A DNA stretch of 64,000 nt from a virus. Both the position numbers and the translations under genes were made by a program. Position 1 is the stretch's first letter. Each line of letters opens with the position of its first letter. The notes under the pieces were generated by a model. It saw only the letters and a list, made by a program, of their open reading frames with translations. It ran no database searches and had not been told where the DNA came from. This document shows positions 16,491 through 24,616 of the stretch, one piece after another. Location: positions 1 to 64,000 of the IMG/VR virus record IMGVR_UViG_3300027881_000008; one strand, written 5' to 3'.

Positions 16491-17522
16491 ATGTACGGAA
16501 ACCAATACGACCCAGGCTTCGCCCAAGCAGTGCAGCAGCTGCGCGCAGAGATCAATCGCAACGCGGGCGGCCTTCGCAAGTACACCGACGAGCAGATGGC
16601 CAAGATGGTCGGACGCCTGGACGAGCTGAGCCGCGTGACCAGCGCCATGAGCGCCATCCGCTCGGGGGCCACCAAGGACCCGGGAGTGCGCCTCATCGAG
16701 GACATACCAGGGCGACGGGTGCCCTACGTCATGCTCGTAGATATACCCCTAGGTGCCGACACGACGAGCATTCGAGAAGGGTCCGTCACCATCTCTCAGG
16801 AGGGACCGTTCGTCGCCGTGCGTCGCATGGCCACCTTCCAGTCGGCCTACGAGTTCCAAGTCACCGACCCGGTGAGCAGCCAAGTGGCGCGTTTCGCAGG
16901 CCGGTCGTTCGGGCGCTACCGCCCCATTCACTCTGTCTGTGACACCAACGACAGTCAGCATAATGCGTGGTCCGACGCGAGCCGTTGGTACCTAGCGGCG
17001 CTCACCAACCCCGACGCGGTGCCAGGCCCCGCGGCCGAACTTCCCTCGGCTGCGCTCAGTCTTCCGAGCAACATGTCGAGCTTCCGCACCATGGAGTTCG
17101 ATGGGCGTATCAGCGTCATCAACGCTGGCTCGAGCTACCCCCGCCAGAACATCAGCGTGCCGTCTAGCTTCTGGGCCAGCGAGTGCAACAGTCCCGTCAC
17201 CCTAGGCGCTTTGGACTTCTTCGAGCGCGGTGAAGTGCTGACCGTTCGGGTTCAGCCCAACCATGTGTCGAATCCGCCAGCCGGAAACGTCGATGGCGAC
17301 TGCATCTTCCCTAACGCGGCGGCCCCAGGTTGGCCCTTTGTCGAGGGCCAGTACGACTCGCACGAAGGGATTTGTACTCCCGACGCAAGCACCCTCGCTA
17401 CCATCCGACCGTTTGAGCCAGCCCTCATCGCCAACGACCCCGTGGCCCGGCTTCCTGACGGTATCCTCACTATCGCATGGGAAGGCTACCGAATCATTCA
17501 GCCTGTTGGGCCGGTTGGATGA
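16491..17522 (+). CDS. Virion structural protein, possible minor capsid or spike
   Basis: A 343-residue protein. Residues 1-65 are helical and polar. The rest looks beta-rich with many Asn, Ser, Pro and Gly turns and four scattered Cys. There is no membrane helix and no enzyme motif. AAGGAG lies 5 nt before the ATG. It overlaps the next gene by ATGA. With that gene it forms a pair of similarly sized beta-type proteins after the presumed major capsid protein, an order seen with penton, spike or second capsid proteins in tailless phages. The role is inferred. Confidence 0.55.
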   Translation: MYGNQYDPGFAQAVQQLRAEINRNAGGLRKYTDEQMAKMVGRLDELSRVTSAMSAIRSGATKDPGVRLIEDIPGRRVPYVMLVDIPLGADTTSIREGSVTISQEGPFVAVRRMATFQSAYEFQVTDPVSSQVARFAGRSFGRYRPIHSVCDTNDSQHNAWSDASRWYLAALTNPDAVPGPAAELPSAALSLPSNMSSFRTMEFDGRISVINAGSSYPRQNISVPSSFWASECNSPVTLGALDFFERGEVLTVRVQPNHVSNPPAGNVDGDCIFPNAAAPGWPFVEGQYDSHEGICTPDASTLATIRPFEPALIANDPVARLPDGILTIAWEGYRIIQPVGPVG

Positions 17523-18304
17523 GCCATATCCTCGACCGCCGTGCGCCGGAGCAGTTCATCCGTGAGCTGTCCCAAGAGGCGCGCCTCGTCCGTCAGGGCG
17601 CGGCAGGACAGGAGGCCGGCCCCCCAGGGCTCGGTCCCGAGCCTGCGGTGGTCCATCAGCCGGGGGGCGAGCTCCTCAACAAAATCCAAGACCCGGCGTT
17701 CGATACGGTCGAGCATCTTTTTCGGGCGCTCCCCGAGGACAGTTGGTTCTCCCCTACCACCTCGACCAAGCGCCCCATCAAGTTCGAGTTCGGCGTCTTC
17801 ACCGTTCCCCAGAGCCAGTATTTTCTGGTGACCGACTACGAGTTCGTGGCGCTTCGGCAGAGCGGCATCGACCCCTTCGACTTCATGCAGGCGGCGCCGT
17901 ACCGCTTCAGCGGCTTCATGGGGTTCGACATCACGCTCGATGGCCGGCGCGTGAGTAACCTCATGTACCAGCTCGACCCCGCCCCAGTGCAGTTCTTCCG
18001 TCAGGCGTTCGCGTCGCCCTTCGATCCTCGCGCGCCCGCCGCGAGCTTCAACCAAGCTGCGGCCAACAGCTTCGGCGCCGTGGCCGGCGAGGGCACGTCG
18101 CTCTTGCCCGTCCGCCCCAACGTACAGGGAAGCCGGAACATGCCCTTCACCATGATCGCCGAGCCTGGCACCAAGGTTGCGCTCTCGTGCGTCATCTTCC
18201 GCCGCGTGACTGCCGCTCTCGCGGGCCTCCAGGCGAGCGTGTCTGGCTACTCGATCCACGCCAACACTATGAGCGCACTGCTCAACCGAATGAGGCCCAG
18301 ATGA
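17519..18304 (+). CDS. Virion structural protein
   Basis: A 261-residue protein with a charged helical start (residues 1-50) and a beta-rich body. It includes FEFGVFTVPQSQYFLVTDYEF near residue 85 and a hydrophobic Val/Ile-rich end (TKVALSCVIFRRV). There is no transmembrane segment or signal peptide. The ATG overlaps the stop of the previous gene (ATGA) and its own stop overlaps the next start, so the three are coupled. It is possibly a partner capsid or vertex protein; the family is not recognised. Confidence 0.55.
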   Translation: MSHILDRRAPEQFIRELSQEARLVRQGAAGQEAGPPGLGPEPAVVHQPGGELLNKIQDPAFDTVEHLFRALPEDSWFSPTTSTKRPIKFEFGVFTVPQSQYFLVTDYEFVALRQSGIDPFDFMQAAPYRFSGFMGFDITLDGRRVSNLMYQLDPAPVQFFRQAFASPFDPRAPAASFNQAAANSFGAVAGEGTSLLPVRPNVQGSRNMPFTMIAEPGTKVALSCVIFRRVTAALAGLQASVSGYSIHANTMSALLNRMRPR

Positions 18305-18528
18305 TGCAAGTAGGACCGCCGCCGCGAGGGTTTTATGGGATGGGAACCGACCCGCTTCTGCCGGGAGTCGTCCTCCCTGACTTGCCCGGTTACGTGACCG
18401 AGGAAAAATGTTCTGCGGCCCAGTTGTCGGCTGAAGAAAAAGCCAAGGGCAGCGTGCTTCCCTGGGCGATTGGCGCCGGAGTCGGCGCCCTGGTTCTAGG
18501 ACTCGCCATAGGAAGGATGAGCAAGTGA
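18301..18528 (+). CDS. Small tail-anchored membrane protein
   Basis: A 75-residue protein. The N-terminus carries GFYGMGTDPLLPG, a variant of the tag seen on later proteins. A PGYVTEE segment sits near residue 29, followed by one C-terminal helix (LPWAIGAGVGALVLGLAIG) and a four-residue basic end. PGYVT(E/K)E is shared with the next protein. There is no signal peptide, so insertion would be C-terminal. Both junctions overlap neighbours by 4 nt or 1 nt. Probably a small virion-membrane protein. Confidence 0.6.
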   Translation: MMQVGPPPRGFYGMGTDPLLPGVVLPDLPGYVTEEKCSAAQLSAEEKAKGSVLPWAIGAGVGALVLGLAIGRMSK

Positions 18529-18965
18529 TGTACGGACTTGGAGAAAATGGAGCGCCTCCGGGCGGACCACCACCGCCCCCCACCCCCGGTGCCCCACCGG
18601 CCATACCCACGCCGATCCCCGGGGCCACGGACCAGGCGAGCTGCGCGCAGCACGGCGGAACCTGGCAGGGACTCCCCCCGCCTGCGCCGCCGGGAATGGG
18701 CGTGTGTCTATCGGGCGCGTTGCCCCCCATTCCTGGGGCTCCCCCCGTACCAGGTGGCCTTCCGGCTCTTCCTCCGGGAGTCCAGAAGCCGGAGATCCCG
18801 GGATACGTGACGAAGGAGCACTTAGCCGCGTCGCTTCAGGGCGCCGCCACGCAGTGCAACACCGCGCGCGCCGAATCCAGGCGCATGTCCATCTACGTGG
18901 CCGTTGGTGTCGGCTTGGCGGGCGTGCTCATCGGTGCCGTCGTCGGAAAGAACATGAAGAAGTGA
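18528..18965 (+). CDS. Tail-anchored Pro-rich membrane protein
   Basis: A 145-residue protein. It begins MYGLGENGAPPGG, continues with a Pro/Gly-rich stalk containing two Cys (about residues 10-85), shares PGYVTKE with the previous gene product, and ends with one hydrophobic helix (YVAVGVGLAGVLIGAVVG) and KNMKK. The start ATG overlaps the upstream stop (TGATG), with GGAAGG in range as ribosome site; a GTG three bases earlier is possible. Layout is tag, stalk, anchor, as in the later genes of the block. Confidence 0.6.
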   Translation: MYGLGENGAPPGGPPPPPTPGAPPAIPTPIPGATDQASCAQHGGTWQGLPPPAPPGMGVCLSGALPPIPGAPPVPGGLPALPPGVQKPEIPGYVTKEHLAASLQGAATQCNTARAESRRMSIYVAVGVGLAGVLIGAVVGKNMKK

Positions 18966-18969
18966 GATT

Positions 18970-19077
18970 GACGAGCCGCAAGAGCCGGGCCCTCGGTTTG
19001 GTGTTCCGGGGGCTGTCCGCAAAAGTGATGGCCTTCCTCAGCCGCTCCGGCCGGGAGCTCGACTCTTGCGGCTCGTC
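18970..19077. repeat. 15-bp perfect inverted repeat in intergenic gap
   Basis: GACGAGCCGCAAGAG at 18970-18984 is exactly complemented by CTCTTGCGGCTCGTC at 19063-19077. The arms nearly fill the 133-nt gap before the gene at 19099. The 78-nt interior has further GC-rich pairing potential. No U tract follows, so a structured leader, RNA processing site or recombination site fits better than a terminator. Confidence 0.6.
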
Positions 19078-19098
19078 GAAACACGCGGGGGAGGCGTA

Positions 19099-20037
19099 AT
19101 GTACCGCGGCATAGGCCGGCCGCTGGGCGCGACCACGCGGGGCCTCGGTGCCCGAGAGTGGGACGACGTCCAGGAGTGGTGTCCTGGGGTGTTTGTGGAG
19201 TCCGAGAAGGACTTCTGTCCTTTTTCGCGCGCGCTTTGGTCGACCGACGAGGTCTACGTCATGCGCTTCCATGTTACTGGACTCGACGGAGGCATTCAGA
19301 CGGCCTCCCAGGGGCTCAGGTGGGCGAACGCTTACGGCAACACGCTCATGACGGCGTGCCTGCCCTTCGGCTGTCCTTCCATCGAACGCCAAGACGTCAA
19401 GGGGATCGTGTTTGACAGTCAGGGCGGACCGGGCGTCTACGGCGTCGACCTCGTCGTGACCACGCAGGAGGGCGGTGCGCCCGTCTTTGGTCAGCGGGGG
19501 GTGGAAGCTACCGTTAAGATGCTCAACAAGGACCCGGACCTGCTCAGCGTCTGGCCGAATTTGCACGTAAACGACTTCCAGCCTCTTCTGATGCTCGACG
19601 AGACGGCAGCGCAGAAGGCTAGGATCACCGACTGGCGCGCAGCGCCGACGGTTTGGAGCTGGGAGCTTTGGGAACAGAACGAGGACGCGCCCGAGAGGAC
19701 CAGGGGAAAGACCGACGCCTACGGAAAAGGCGAAGGGGTCTGGCTCGGTGGGACGGCGGCGCACCCCCAGGCGCGGCTCAAGCCCAAGGCGCCCACCCCC
19801 GTCGGTCCTCCCACGCCCAAACCTCCCACGCCCAAACCTCCCACGCCCAAGCCTCCCACGCCCAAGCCTCCCGAGCCGGGACCGTTGCCTTCCAAGGCCG
19901 GCCTCAACGCGGGCACCGTTGCGGGGGTCGCCCTGGTCGCCGGGGTTGGATGGTTCGCTTTCGGCACACGTATTCGAGACCACCTGAGTGGCAAGAAGCA
20001 AAAGGAAAAACAGCATGTCCTACAAAAGCCTTGGTAA
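19099..20037 (+). CDS. Tagged, tail-anchored virion-type protein
   Basis: A 312-residue protein. It starts MYRGIGRPLG, the clearest form of the shared N-terminal tag. Residues 20-225 form a mixed domain with several Cys and Trp. A linker of five KPPTP-type repeats follows (DNA 19800-19870). One hydrophobic helix (VAGVALVAGVGWFAFG) lies near residue 280, and a basic tail ends the protein. GGGGGAGG is the ribosome site just before the ATG. No signal peptide. The family is not recognised; the layout suggests an exposed domain on a Pro stalk held by a C-terminal anchor. Confidence 0.65.
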   Translation: MYRGIGRPLGATTRGLGAREWDDVQEWCPGVFVESEKDFCPFSRALWSTDEVYVMRFHVTGLDGGIQTASQGLRWANAYGNTLMTACLPFGCPSIERQDVKGIVFDSQGGPGVYGVDLVVTTQEGGAPVFGQRGVEATVKMLNKDPDLLSVWPNLHVNDFQPLLMLDETAAQKARITDWRAAPTVWSWELWEQNEDAPERTRGKTDAYGKGEGVWLGGTAAHPQARLKPKAPTPVGPPTPKPPTPKPPTPKPPTPKPPEPGPLPSKAGLNAGTVAGVALVAGVGWFAFGTRIRDHLSGKKQKEKQHVLQKPW

Positions 20038-20689
20038 CCCGCTCGGGTCTTACTACGAGTTCAGCCCCCACCAGGTTTTCGACGGGGTGGGCGAGTATTA
20101 CGAAACAGCGCCCATGAGCGGGCTGGGGTCTTACTACGAGTTCAGCCCCCACCAGGTCTTCGGCGCCTTCGGGGCCGAGACGACCTTCAACGCCCAACAG
20201 GTCTGGGCCGACGCCCAGCTCGGTGGGAGCTGCTTCACGCCGGGAAACCCGAACTGGAAGAACGAGGCGATGCTGGGCACCTGCAACGCCGCTGGCGGGC
20301 GCGCCACCCGCGAAATCCAAGCGGCACTGAACACTCTCGGCTACTCCACTCCGCTCGACGGAAGGTTCCAGGGGGCCACGAGGGCGAACTGGAACAAGTT
20401 TATGGCCCAGCACGGGCTCTCGAGCGCAATCGGAGAGGTGCAGGAGCAGGGTCTCTTGCTTATCGAAGACCAGCTGCGCCAGGGCATCACCCCGGGGCCG
20501 GACGAGCCTAGGAAGACCAAGAAGGTCAACGGCAAGTACATCCCCGTCAACGGCGACTCCAAGGCCGGACTGGGGGCGGTGGCGGCCGTCGCGCTCGTGG
20601 GGCTCGCTGCCTTTGGCGGGTACATGGTCTACAAGAAAAAGAAAGGCGGCGCTAAGTCGCGCCGCCCGTTGGTGAGACTGAAGCCGTGA
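20015..20689 (+). CDS. Tail-anchored protein with peptidoglycan-binding-like domain and SPHQVF motif
   Basis: A 224-residue protein starting MSYKSLGNPLG. Two copies of SYYEFSPHQVF follow (residues 12 and 39), the first continued by DGVGEYYETAP as in the 803-residue protein. Residues 95-135 fit the PG_binding_1 pattern: IQAALNTLGY, then PLDGRFQGATR, then a helix. One C-terminal helix (GAVAAVALVGLAAFGGYMV) and a Lys/Arg-rich tail close it. AAAAGGAAAA precedes the ATG, which lies 23 nt inside the previous gene. It could bind host wall during entry; that is inference. Confidence 0.65.
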   Translation: MSYKSLGNPLGSYYEFSPHQVFDGVGEYYETAPMSGLGSYYEFSPHQVFGAFGAETTFNAQQVWADAQLGGSCFTPGNPNWKNEAMLGTCNAAGGRATREIQAALNTLGYSTPLDGRFQGATRANWNKFMAQHGLSSAIGEVQEQGLLLIEDQLRQGITPGPDEPRKTKKVNGKYIPVNGDSKAGLGAVAAVALVGLAAFGGYMVYKKKKGGAKSRRPLVRLKP

Positions 20690-20695
20690 GAAAGA

Positions 20696-20923
20696 ATGGA
20701 AACGAAACACATCATCCAGGTTTTGGAAGCAGCCAACCAGGGCTCGCCTCAGATCCTGCATGCTGCGGGCCGCGTGTTCGGATTGGGCGAGGCGGAGCGG
20801 GATGCGCTGGCGAAGCGGACGTTTCCGGCTTGGGCGGCGGGACTGCTTGGGATCTCGGTGGGGATCCTAGCGGGCGCAGCCATACAGCGGCGTTGGCCGG
20901 GGAAGATCCTTCCGGGGGCCTGA
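20696..20923 (+). CDS. Small membrane protein
   Basis: A 75-residue protein with an amphipathic N-terminal half (residues 1-40) and one hydrophobic helix (AAGLLGISVGILAGAAI, about 47-64), then a short basic tail. It lacks the N-terminal tag. It lies between two tag-bearing genes with 6 nt upstream and 1 nt downstream, so it belongs to the same operon. Probably a virion-membrane protein. Confidence 0.6.
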   Translation: METKHIIQVLEAANQGSPQILHAAGRVFGLGEAERDALAKRTFPAWAAGLLGISVGILAGAAIQRRWPGKILPGA

Positions 20924-20924
20924 T

Positions 20925-21467
20925 ATGAGCTACGTAGGACTAGGAAACGCTTTCGGGTCGACTGTCTCGTTACCAGCAGGGTTCGACGCGGGTAAACTCC
21001 CCTATTGCGGCACTGTGCGGGCCCTTCAAACCACGTTGGGCGGCATCGGCTACGACGTCGGCAAGGTAGACGGTAAGTGGGGGACGAATACGGCCAAGGG
21101 GGCCACCGCCTTCGCGCAGGCTAAGGGTCTGAACGTGAGCGGAGGCATTACCAAGAACTTCTGTCAGGCGCTGCAGAGCGAGTGGGTGGCCTCGATGGCT
21201 CCCCCGACTCCCTCTGTCCCAGCGCCCCCGGCTCCAGTGCCGGGAGCAAAGGAACCGCCACCGGCGGGAAGGCACCCGGCTCCCCCCGCCGAAAAGGGGG
21301 CGGGGCCCGATCGACTTGACGCCTCGGGTGGCGCGCCCCCACCCCCCGTCAAGGCTGGGCTCTCGACGGGCGCTAAGGTCGCAATTGGCGGCGCGGCGCT
21401 CGTGGTCGTCTTCGGTGTCGTGGCAATCGCCAGCGGCTACGCCGACAAAGGGAGAACATCGCGGTGA
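20925..21467 (+). CDS. Tagged, tail-anchored protein with peptidoglycan-binding-like domain
   Basis: A 180-residue protein starting MSYVGLGNAFG. Residues 30-85 follow the PG_binding_1 repeat: VRALQTTLGGIGY, then VGKVDGKWGTNT, then a helix. A Pro-rich stalk (about 90-145) leads to one hydrophobic helix (VAIGGAALVVVFGVVAIASG) and a basic end. There is no signal peptide. Same architecture as the preceding PG-binding-like protein but without the SPHQVF motif. Confidence 0.65.
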   Translation: MSYVGLGNAFGSTVSLPAGFDAGKLPYCGTVRALQTTLGGIGYDVGKVDGKWGTNTAKGATAFAQAKGLNVSGGITKNFCQALQSEWVASMAPPTPSVPAPPAPVPGAKEPPPAGRHPAPPAEKGAGPDRLDASGGAPPPPVKAGLSTGAKVAIGGAALVVVFGVVAIASGYADKGRTSR

Positions 21468-22687
21468 ATTACACAGGAATAGGAATGCCCTTCGGCGCCT
21501 TCGGGCGCGTGCCCGAGGACCAGCCGTGTTGCGAACCGACCTGCGAGCAGCCGTGTCCTTTGGGCACCGGAACGCATTGCGGCAGCGTCTACGCCATGCA
21601 GACCATGCTTGGGGTCTTGGGCTTTCTCCATCCCCTCGACGAGACGAGCATCGACGGAAGGAACGGCCCGAAGACACGCGGGGCCGTGGCGGCCTACGCG
21701 CTGGCAAAAGGGATCCCCGTGGACCCGAACAAGCCGTCGGGCCTCTTCTGCGTGGCCCTGATCGCTGACTACAACGCCTATGTGGATCCTGGTCCCGGTG
21801 CGACCGACCCCAACGAATGCGCCCCGGGCCAGTGGGGCGCCCCGCCCTTCTGCTTCGGCCAACCGTCGTCGGTGCCGCCCCCCCCCAAGGAGGCTGGCGC
21901 CTGCCCCCCTCCCACCGTGGGGCTCCCGCCTTACTGCGTGACGTTGCCCGGCGGAGGGGCTCCCCCCGTGCCACCGGGCGCCTCGGCGTGTCCACCCGGC
22001 ACCCTCGGACTACCCCCGCATTGTTTCGGCGTGCCTGGTGGCGTCCCTCCCACCACGCCTCCCGGGACTCCGCCAAAGCCCCCCCCAGGGCCAAAGCCCC
22101 CAGGGCCAAAGCCCCCGGGACCCAAGCCCCCGGGACCCAAGCCCCCGGGACCCAAGCCTCCCGCAGGACCCCCGCCCCCGACCCCAGGTCCCGTGCCCGC
22201 AAACGGGTTCTGGGAAAGCCGGAGCGACGGAGAGAAGGCGCTACTGCTAGGCGGCGGCGCTGCTGTCGGCTTGCTCTTGGTGGCTGCTCTGATGTCAGGC
22301 AGGCGCCGAAAGCCCAGCTCTAAGAAGCTCCCCGCGCTGACCTCCAACCCTAGAGGGCGCCGAAAGACGAAGCGCCGCCGGGCAAAGCTGCGCAAGGCTT
22401 CCAAGCGCCGCACCAAACGCCGCACCAAGCGCGTCCGCCGCAAGAAGAAGTGGGCCCAGGCAGTCGACCGGAGCATGCAAGAGCGCGGCACCGTCGGGTC
22501 TTTCACCAAACAGGCCCGCAACGCCGGCTACTCGGACACCATGGAGTTCGCGCGCAAGGTGATGGCCGGCTGGAGAGACGGAAGCAAGACCGTCTACAAC
22601 AAACGGACGCGCCGCAACATGCGGATCACCAAGCGCACCATGTACCGCGCCAACTTCGCTATCAACATCCAGAAGCGTCGGCGTTAG
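21464..22687 (+). CDS. Membrane-spanning protein: PG-binding-like domain, Pro stalk, anchor, basic interior domain
   Basis: A 407-residue protein. It starts MNYTGIGMPFG, followed by a Cys-rich PG_binding_1-like unit (residues 30-105: VYAMQTMLGVLGF, SIDGRNGPKTR). A long Pro-rich stalk contains Cys-bearing repeats (GLPPYC, GLPPHC) and five GPKPP units (DNA 22078-22165). One helix (ALLLGGGAAVGLLLVAALM, about 258-278) precedes 125 residues that are extremely Arg/Lys-rich and end in a small helical domain. The layout suggests a protein crossing a membrane with wall-binding on one face and DNA-binding on the other. GTG start overlaps the upstream stop (GTGA). Confidence 0.65.
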   Translation: MNYTGIGMPFGAFGRVPEDQPCCEPTCEQPCPLGTGTHCGSVYAMQTMLGVLGFLHPLDETSIDGRNGPKTRGAVAAYALAKGIPVDPNKPSGLFCVALIADYNAYVDPGPGATDPNECAPGQWGAPPFCFGQPSSVPPPPKEAGACPPPTVGLPPYCVTLPGGGAPPVPPGASACPPGTLGLPPHCFGVPGGVPPTTPPGTPPKPPPGPKPPGPKPPGPKPPGPKPPGPKPPAGPPPPTPGPVPANGFWESRSDGEKALLLGGGAAVGLLLVAALMSGRRRKPSSKKLPALTSNPRGRRKTKRRRAKLRKASKRRTKRRTKRVRRKKKWAQAVDRSMQERGTVGSFTKQARNAGYSDTMEFARKVMAGWRDGSKTVYNKRTRRNMRITKRTMYRANFAINIQKRRR

Positions 22688-22696
22688 GAGACCCTC

Positions 22697-23386
22697 ATGA
22701 CCGTACCCGCATACACCAACATCGCCCACTTTCGAGCCCCTTACAAAAACTCCTACGTCTACACAGGGGTGGGTCAGGACGACGTGCCCGTGGGACCCCC
22801 AGGCGGTCCGCCCCCGCCAGACGATACGGACCCAGCTCAAAAGGAACTGATGAAGCACATCACCGTCGGTAAGAGCGGCGAGCTGAGCTGGAACACCGAC
22901 ACGGCCAACCTCATCCGAAAGGCCCTGAAGGGGTACGGAACGGTCCACCTGTCCAACGAGGCGGTCGAGGTTATCCCGTTCACCCCGGTAGAGATCAACG
23001 CTGCGATGACGGACCCGAAACTGGCCGCCCTCCTCAAGGCCCGTAGCGGGGCCACCTGGGTGGACCAACGCGCCGCAGAAGGGAAGGTGGTCTTCGCCTC
23101 CGTGGGGATGTTCGTACCAGGCGCAGGGGCCAAGAACCTAGCGGCCCTGGACCCCGGTGACCGCGAGCGAGTGGACGCCACGTCGCGGGTGATGCCCATC
23201 GTCGCCCTGCCTGGCGCCGTCACTCCCCCCACTCCTACGCCAGGAAAGGTTACCCCCACCTCGAAGGCTTCGATCTTCGACAGTCCGACGGCGTTGGCCG
23301 TGGGAGTCGTGGTGGTGGGCACCGTTTCTTTCGTCGTTTACAAGGGCTTCCAGAGTAAGAAGAAGCTCCCCCCCCTCAAGGTTTGA
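22697..23386 (+). CDS. Tail-anchored virion-type protein
   Basis: A 229-residue protein. A tag-like YTGVGQDDVPVGPPGG lies at residues 22-37, not at the extreme N-terminus. A folded domain (50-165) is followed by a Pro/Thr linker, one hydrophobic helix (ALAVGVVVVGTVSFVVYKG) and a Lys-rich tail KKKLPPLKV. No signal peptide or enzyme motif. It is 9 nt after the previous gene and 3 nt before the next. Function unknown beyond probable membrane anchoring. Confidence 0.6.
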   Translation: MTVPAYTNIAHFRAPYKNSYVYTGVGQDDVPVGPPGGPPPPDDTDPAQKELMKHITVGKSGELSWNTDTANLIRKALKGYGTVHLSNEAVEVIPFTPVEINAAMTDPKLAALLKARSGATWVDQRAAEGKVVFASVGMFVPGAGAKNLAALDPGDRERVDATSRVMPIVALPGAVTPPTPTPGKVTPTSKASIFDSPTALAVGVVVVGTVSFVVYKGFQSKKKLPPLKV

Positions 23387-23389
23387 GCC

Positions 23390-24604
23390 ATGGCGTCCCT
23401 ATCCTCCACATCTCGCGCGTCGGACTCCGCTAAGGACGCGGCTGCCCTAGTCGGCCAACTCGTTCAGGTGCGGGCGGAGGGGGCGGCTACGGGGAGCCAA
23501 GACGCTGCGGTCGACGCGGCCATCGGGACCGACTCGAGCCATTGGAGGAAGAATGTGCGCGCCACGTTGGGCCAAACCGTGGCCCAGTCGGGGCGCCAGC
23601 AAGCGGCCGTGACTGCCGGGTACGTGGCGGATACTCTCCGAGGGTCGACGAACATTCCTCAACCCACCGTGGTCGCTATTTTGCGCGCGGACCTAGAGCG
23701 AGCCGAGAGAGAGGTCACCGACGCGGCGGCCGGTGCTTCGCGCTACCAACTGCCGCGCGACTTTGCGAGGGTAAAAATGAAAAACGAAATGACCTCAGAA
23801 TCAATAGCTCCAAGCCAGACGGTCGCCACGGCGCGCCTCATCACCCGGCCGTCCACGGTCGCGCTCACCTATCCGGCCACCACCTCAGTACCTTATCCAG
23901 GCCCCACATCAGACCCCATCGTGGGCGCCAACGGGGGGCTAATCCCCAACGGCAATGGGGGGAGCGACGTCGCTGGGCCCGACCTCAATGGGTTCGAGAC
24001 CCTCTTCCCCGGGGGCTTCGCCGCTGGCGTCGTCGAGCCGGCGACGTGCAACGGATTATCCTACATGCGCATCGCTCCAGGTCACGCCGCGGCGGTCGCG
24101 CAGACGCTGAGCCAAGCGATGGCGACCCCCGACTTCTGCTCGGTCGTGCAGTGCCCCCCGGGCAAAGACGGCAAGATCAGCTCGGTGTTCTGTATGGCGG
24201 ACGCCGAAGCCATAGCGGCCAACGAGGCGCAGCCGGTCGGACCTCTGCTAGCGAAGCTCCGGGCCGAAGGTCGCGCCTGCGTGCTCATCGCAGCTGAGCC
24301 CTTTGGCACCTGCCTCGCCGGCGTTCCCCCTACGGGCCTCCCTGACATCGCGGGGAAAGGGTTCCACGCCGTGGTGCTGAGCGAGCCGACGGGGGGCTGG
24401 CAGCCGCCGTGCGGCGGTGCGCCGGTTCCCAAGCCTCCCGCTCCACCGACCCCCACCGCCACAGCGGGGATGAGCACGGGCACGAAGCTCCTCTTGGGGG
24501 GGATCGGCCTGGGCCTGGTGGGCACCGTGGTCTACCTAGCCACCCGCGACATGAAGAAGAAGTCGCCCTCCCTCACCTCCAACCGCCGCCGCCGACGTAG
24601 CTGA
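23390..24604 (+). CDS. Tail-anchored protein of structural block
   Basis: A 404-residue protein. An Ala-rich helical N-terminus (1-130) is followed by a Pro/Thr/Gly-rich middle and a Cys-containing domain (residues 210-345, six Cys). A KPPAPPTPT stalk, one helix (LLLGGIGLGLVGTVVYLA) and a tail SLTSNRRRRRS finish it. The tail resembles the start of the basic interior domain of the 407-residue protein. The N-terminus lacks the tag. Not recognised; the layout matches the other anchored proteins. Confidence 0.6.
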   Translation: MASLSSTSRASDSAKDAAALVGQLVQVRAEGAATGSQDAAVDAAIGTDSSHWRKNVRATLGQTVAQSGRQQAAVTAGYVADTLRGSTNIPQPTVVAILRADLERAEREVTDAAAGASRYQLPRDFARVKMKNEMTSESIAPSQTVATARLITRPSTVALTYPATTSVPYPGPTSDPIVGANGGLIPNGNGGSDVAGPDLNGFETLFPGGFAAGVVEPATCNGLSYMRIAPGHAAAVAQTLSQAMATPDFCSVVQCPPGKDGKISSVFCMADAEAIAANEAQPVGPLLAKLRAEGRACVLIAAEPFGTCLAGVPPTGLPDIAGKGFHAVVLSEPTGGWQPPCGGAPVPKPPAPPTPTATAGMSTGTKLLLGGIGLGLVGTVVYLATRDMKKKSPSLTSNRRRRRS

Positions 24605-24616
24605 TGAAGGAGTGAG

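Noticed and set aside
17498-18730. 410-codon minus-strand frame
   Set aside because: Crosses four coupled plus-strand genes and has no motif of its own.
20970-22202. 410-codon minus-strand frame
   Set aside because: Antisense to two genes with clear PG-binding-like domains and stop-start overlaps. Arg/Gly-rich composition is typical of a shadow.
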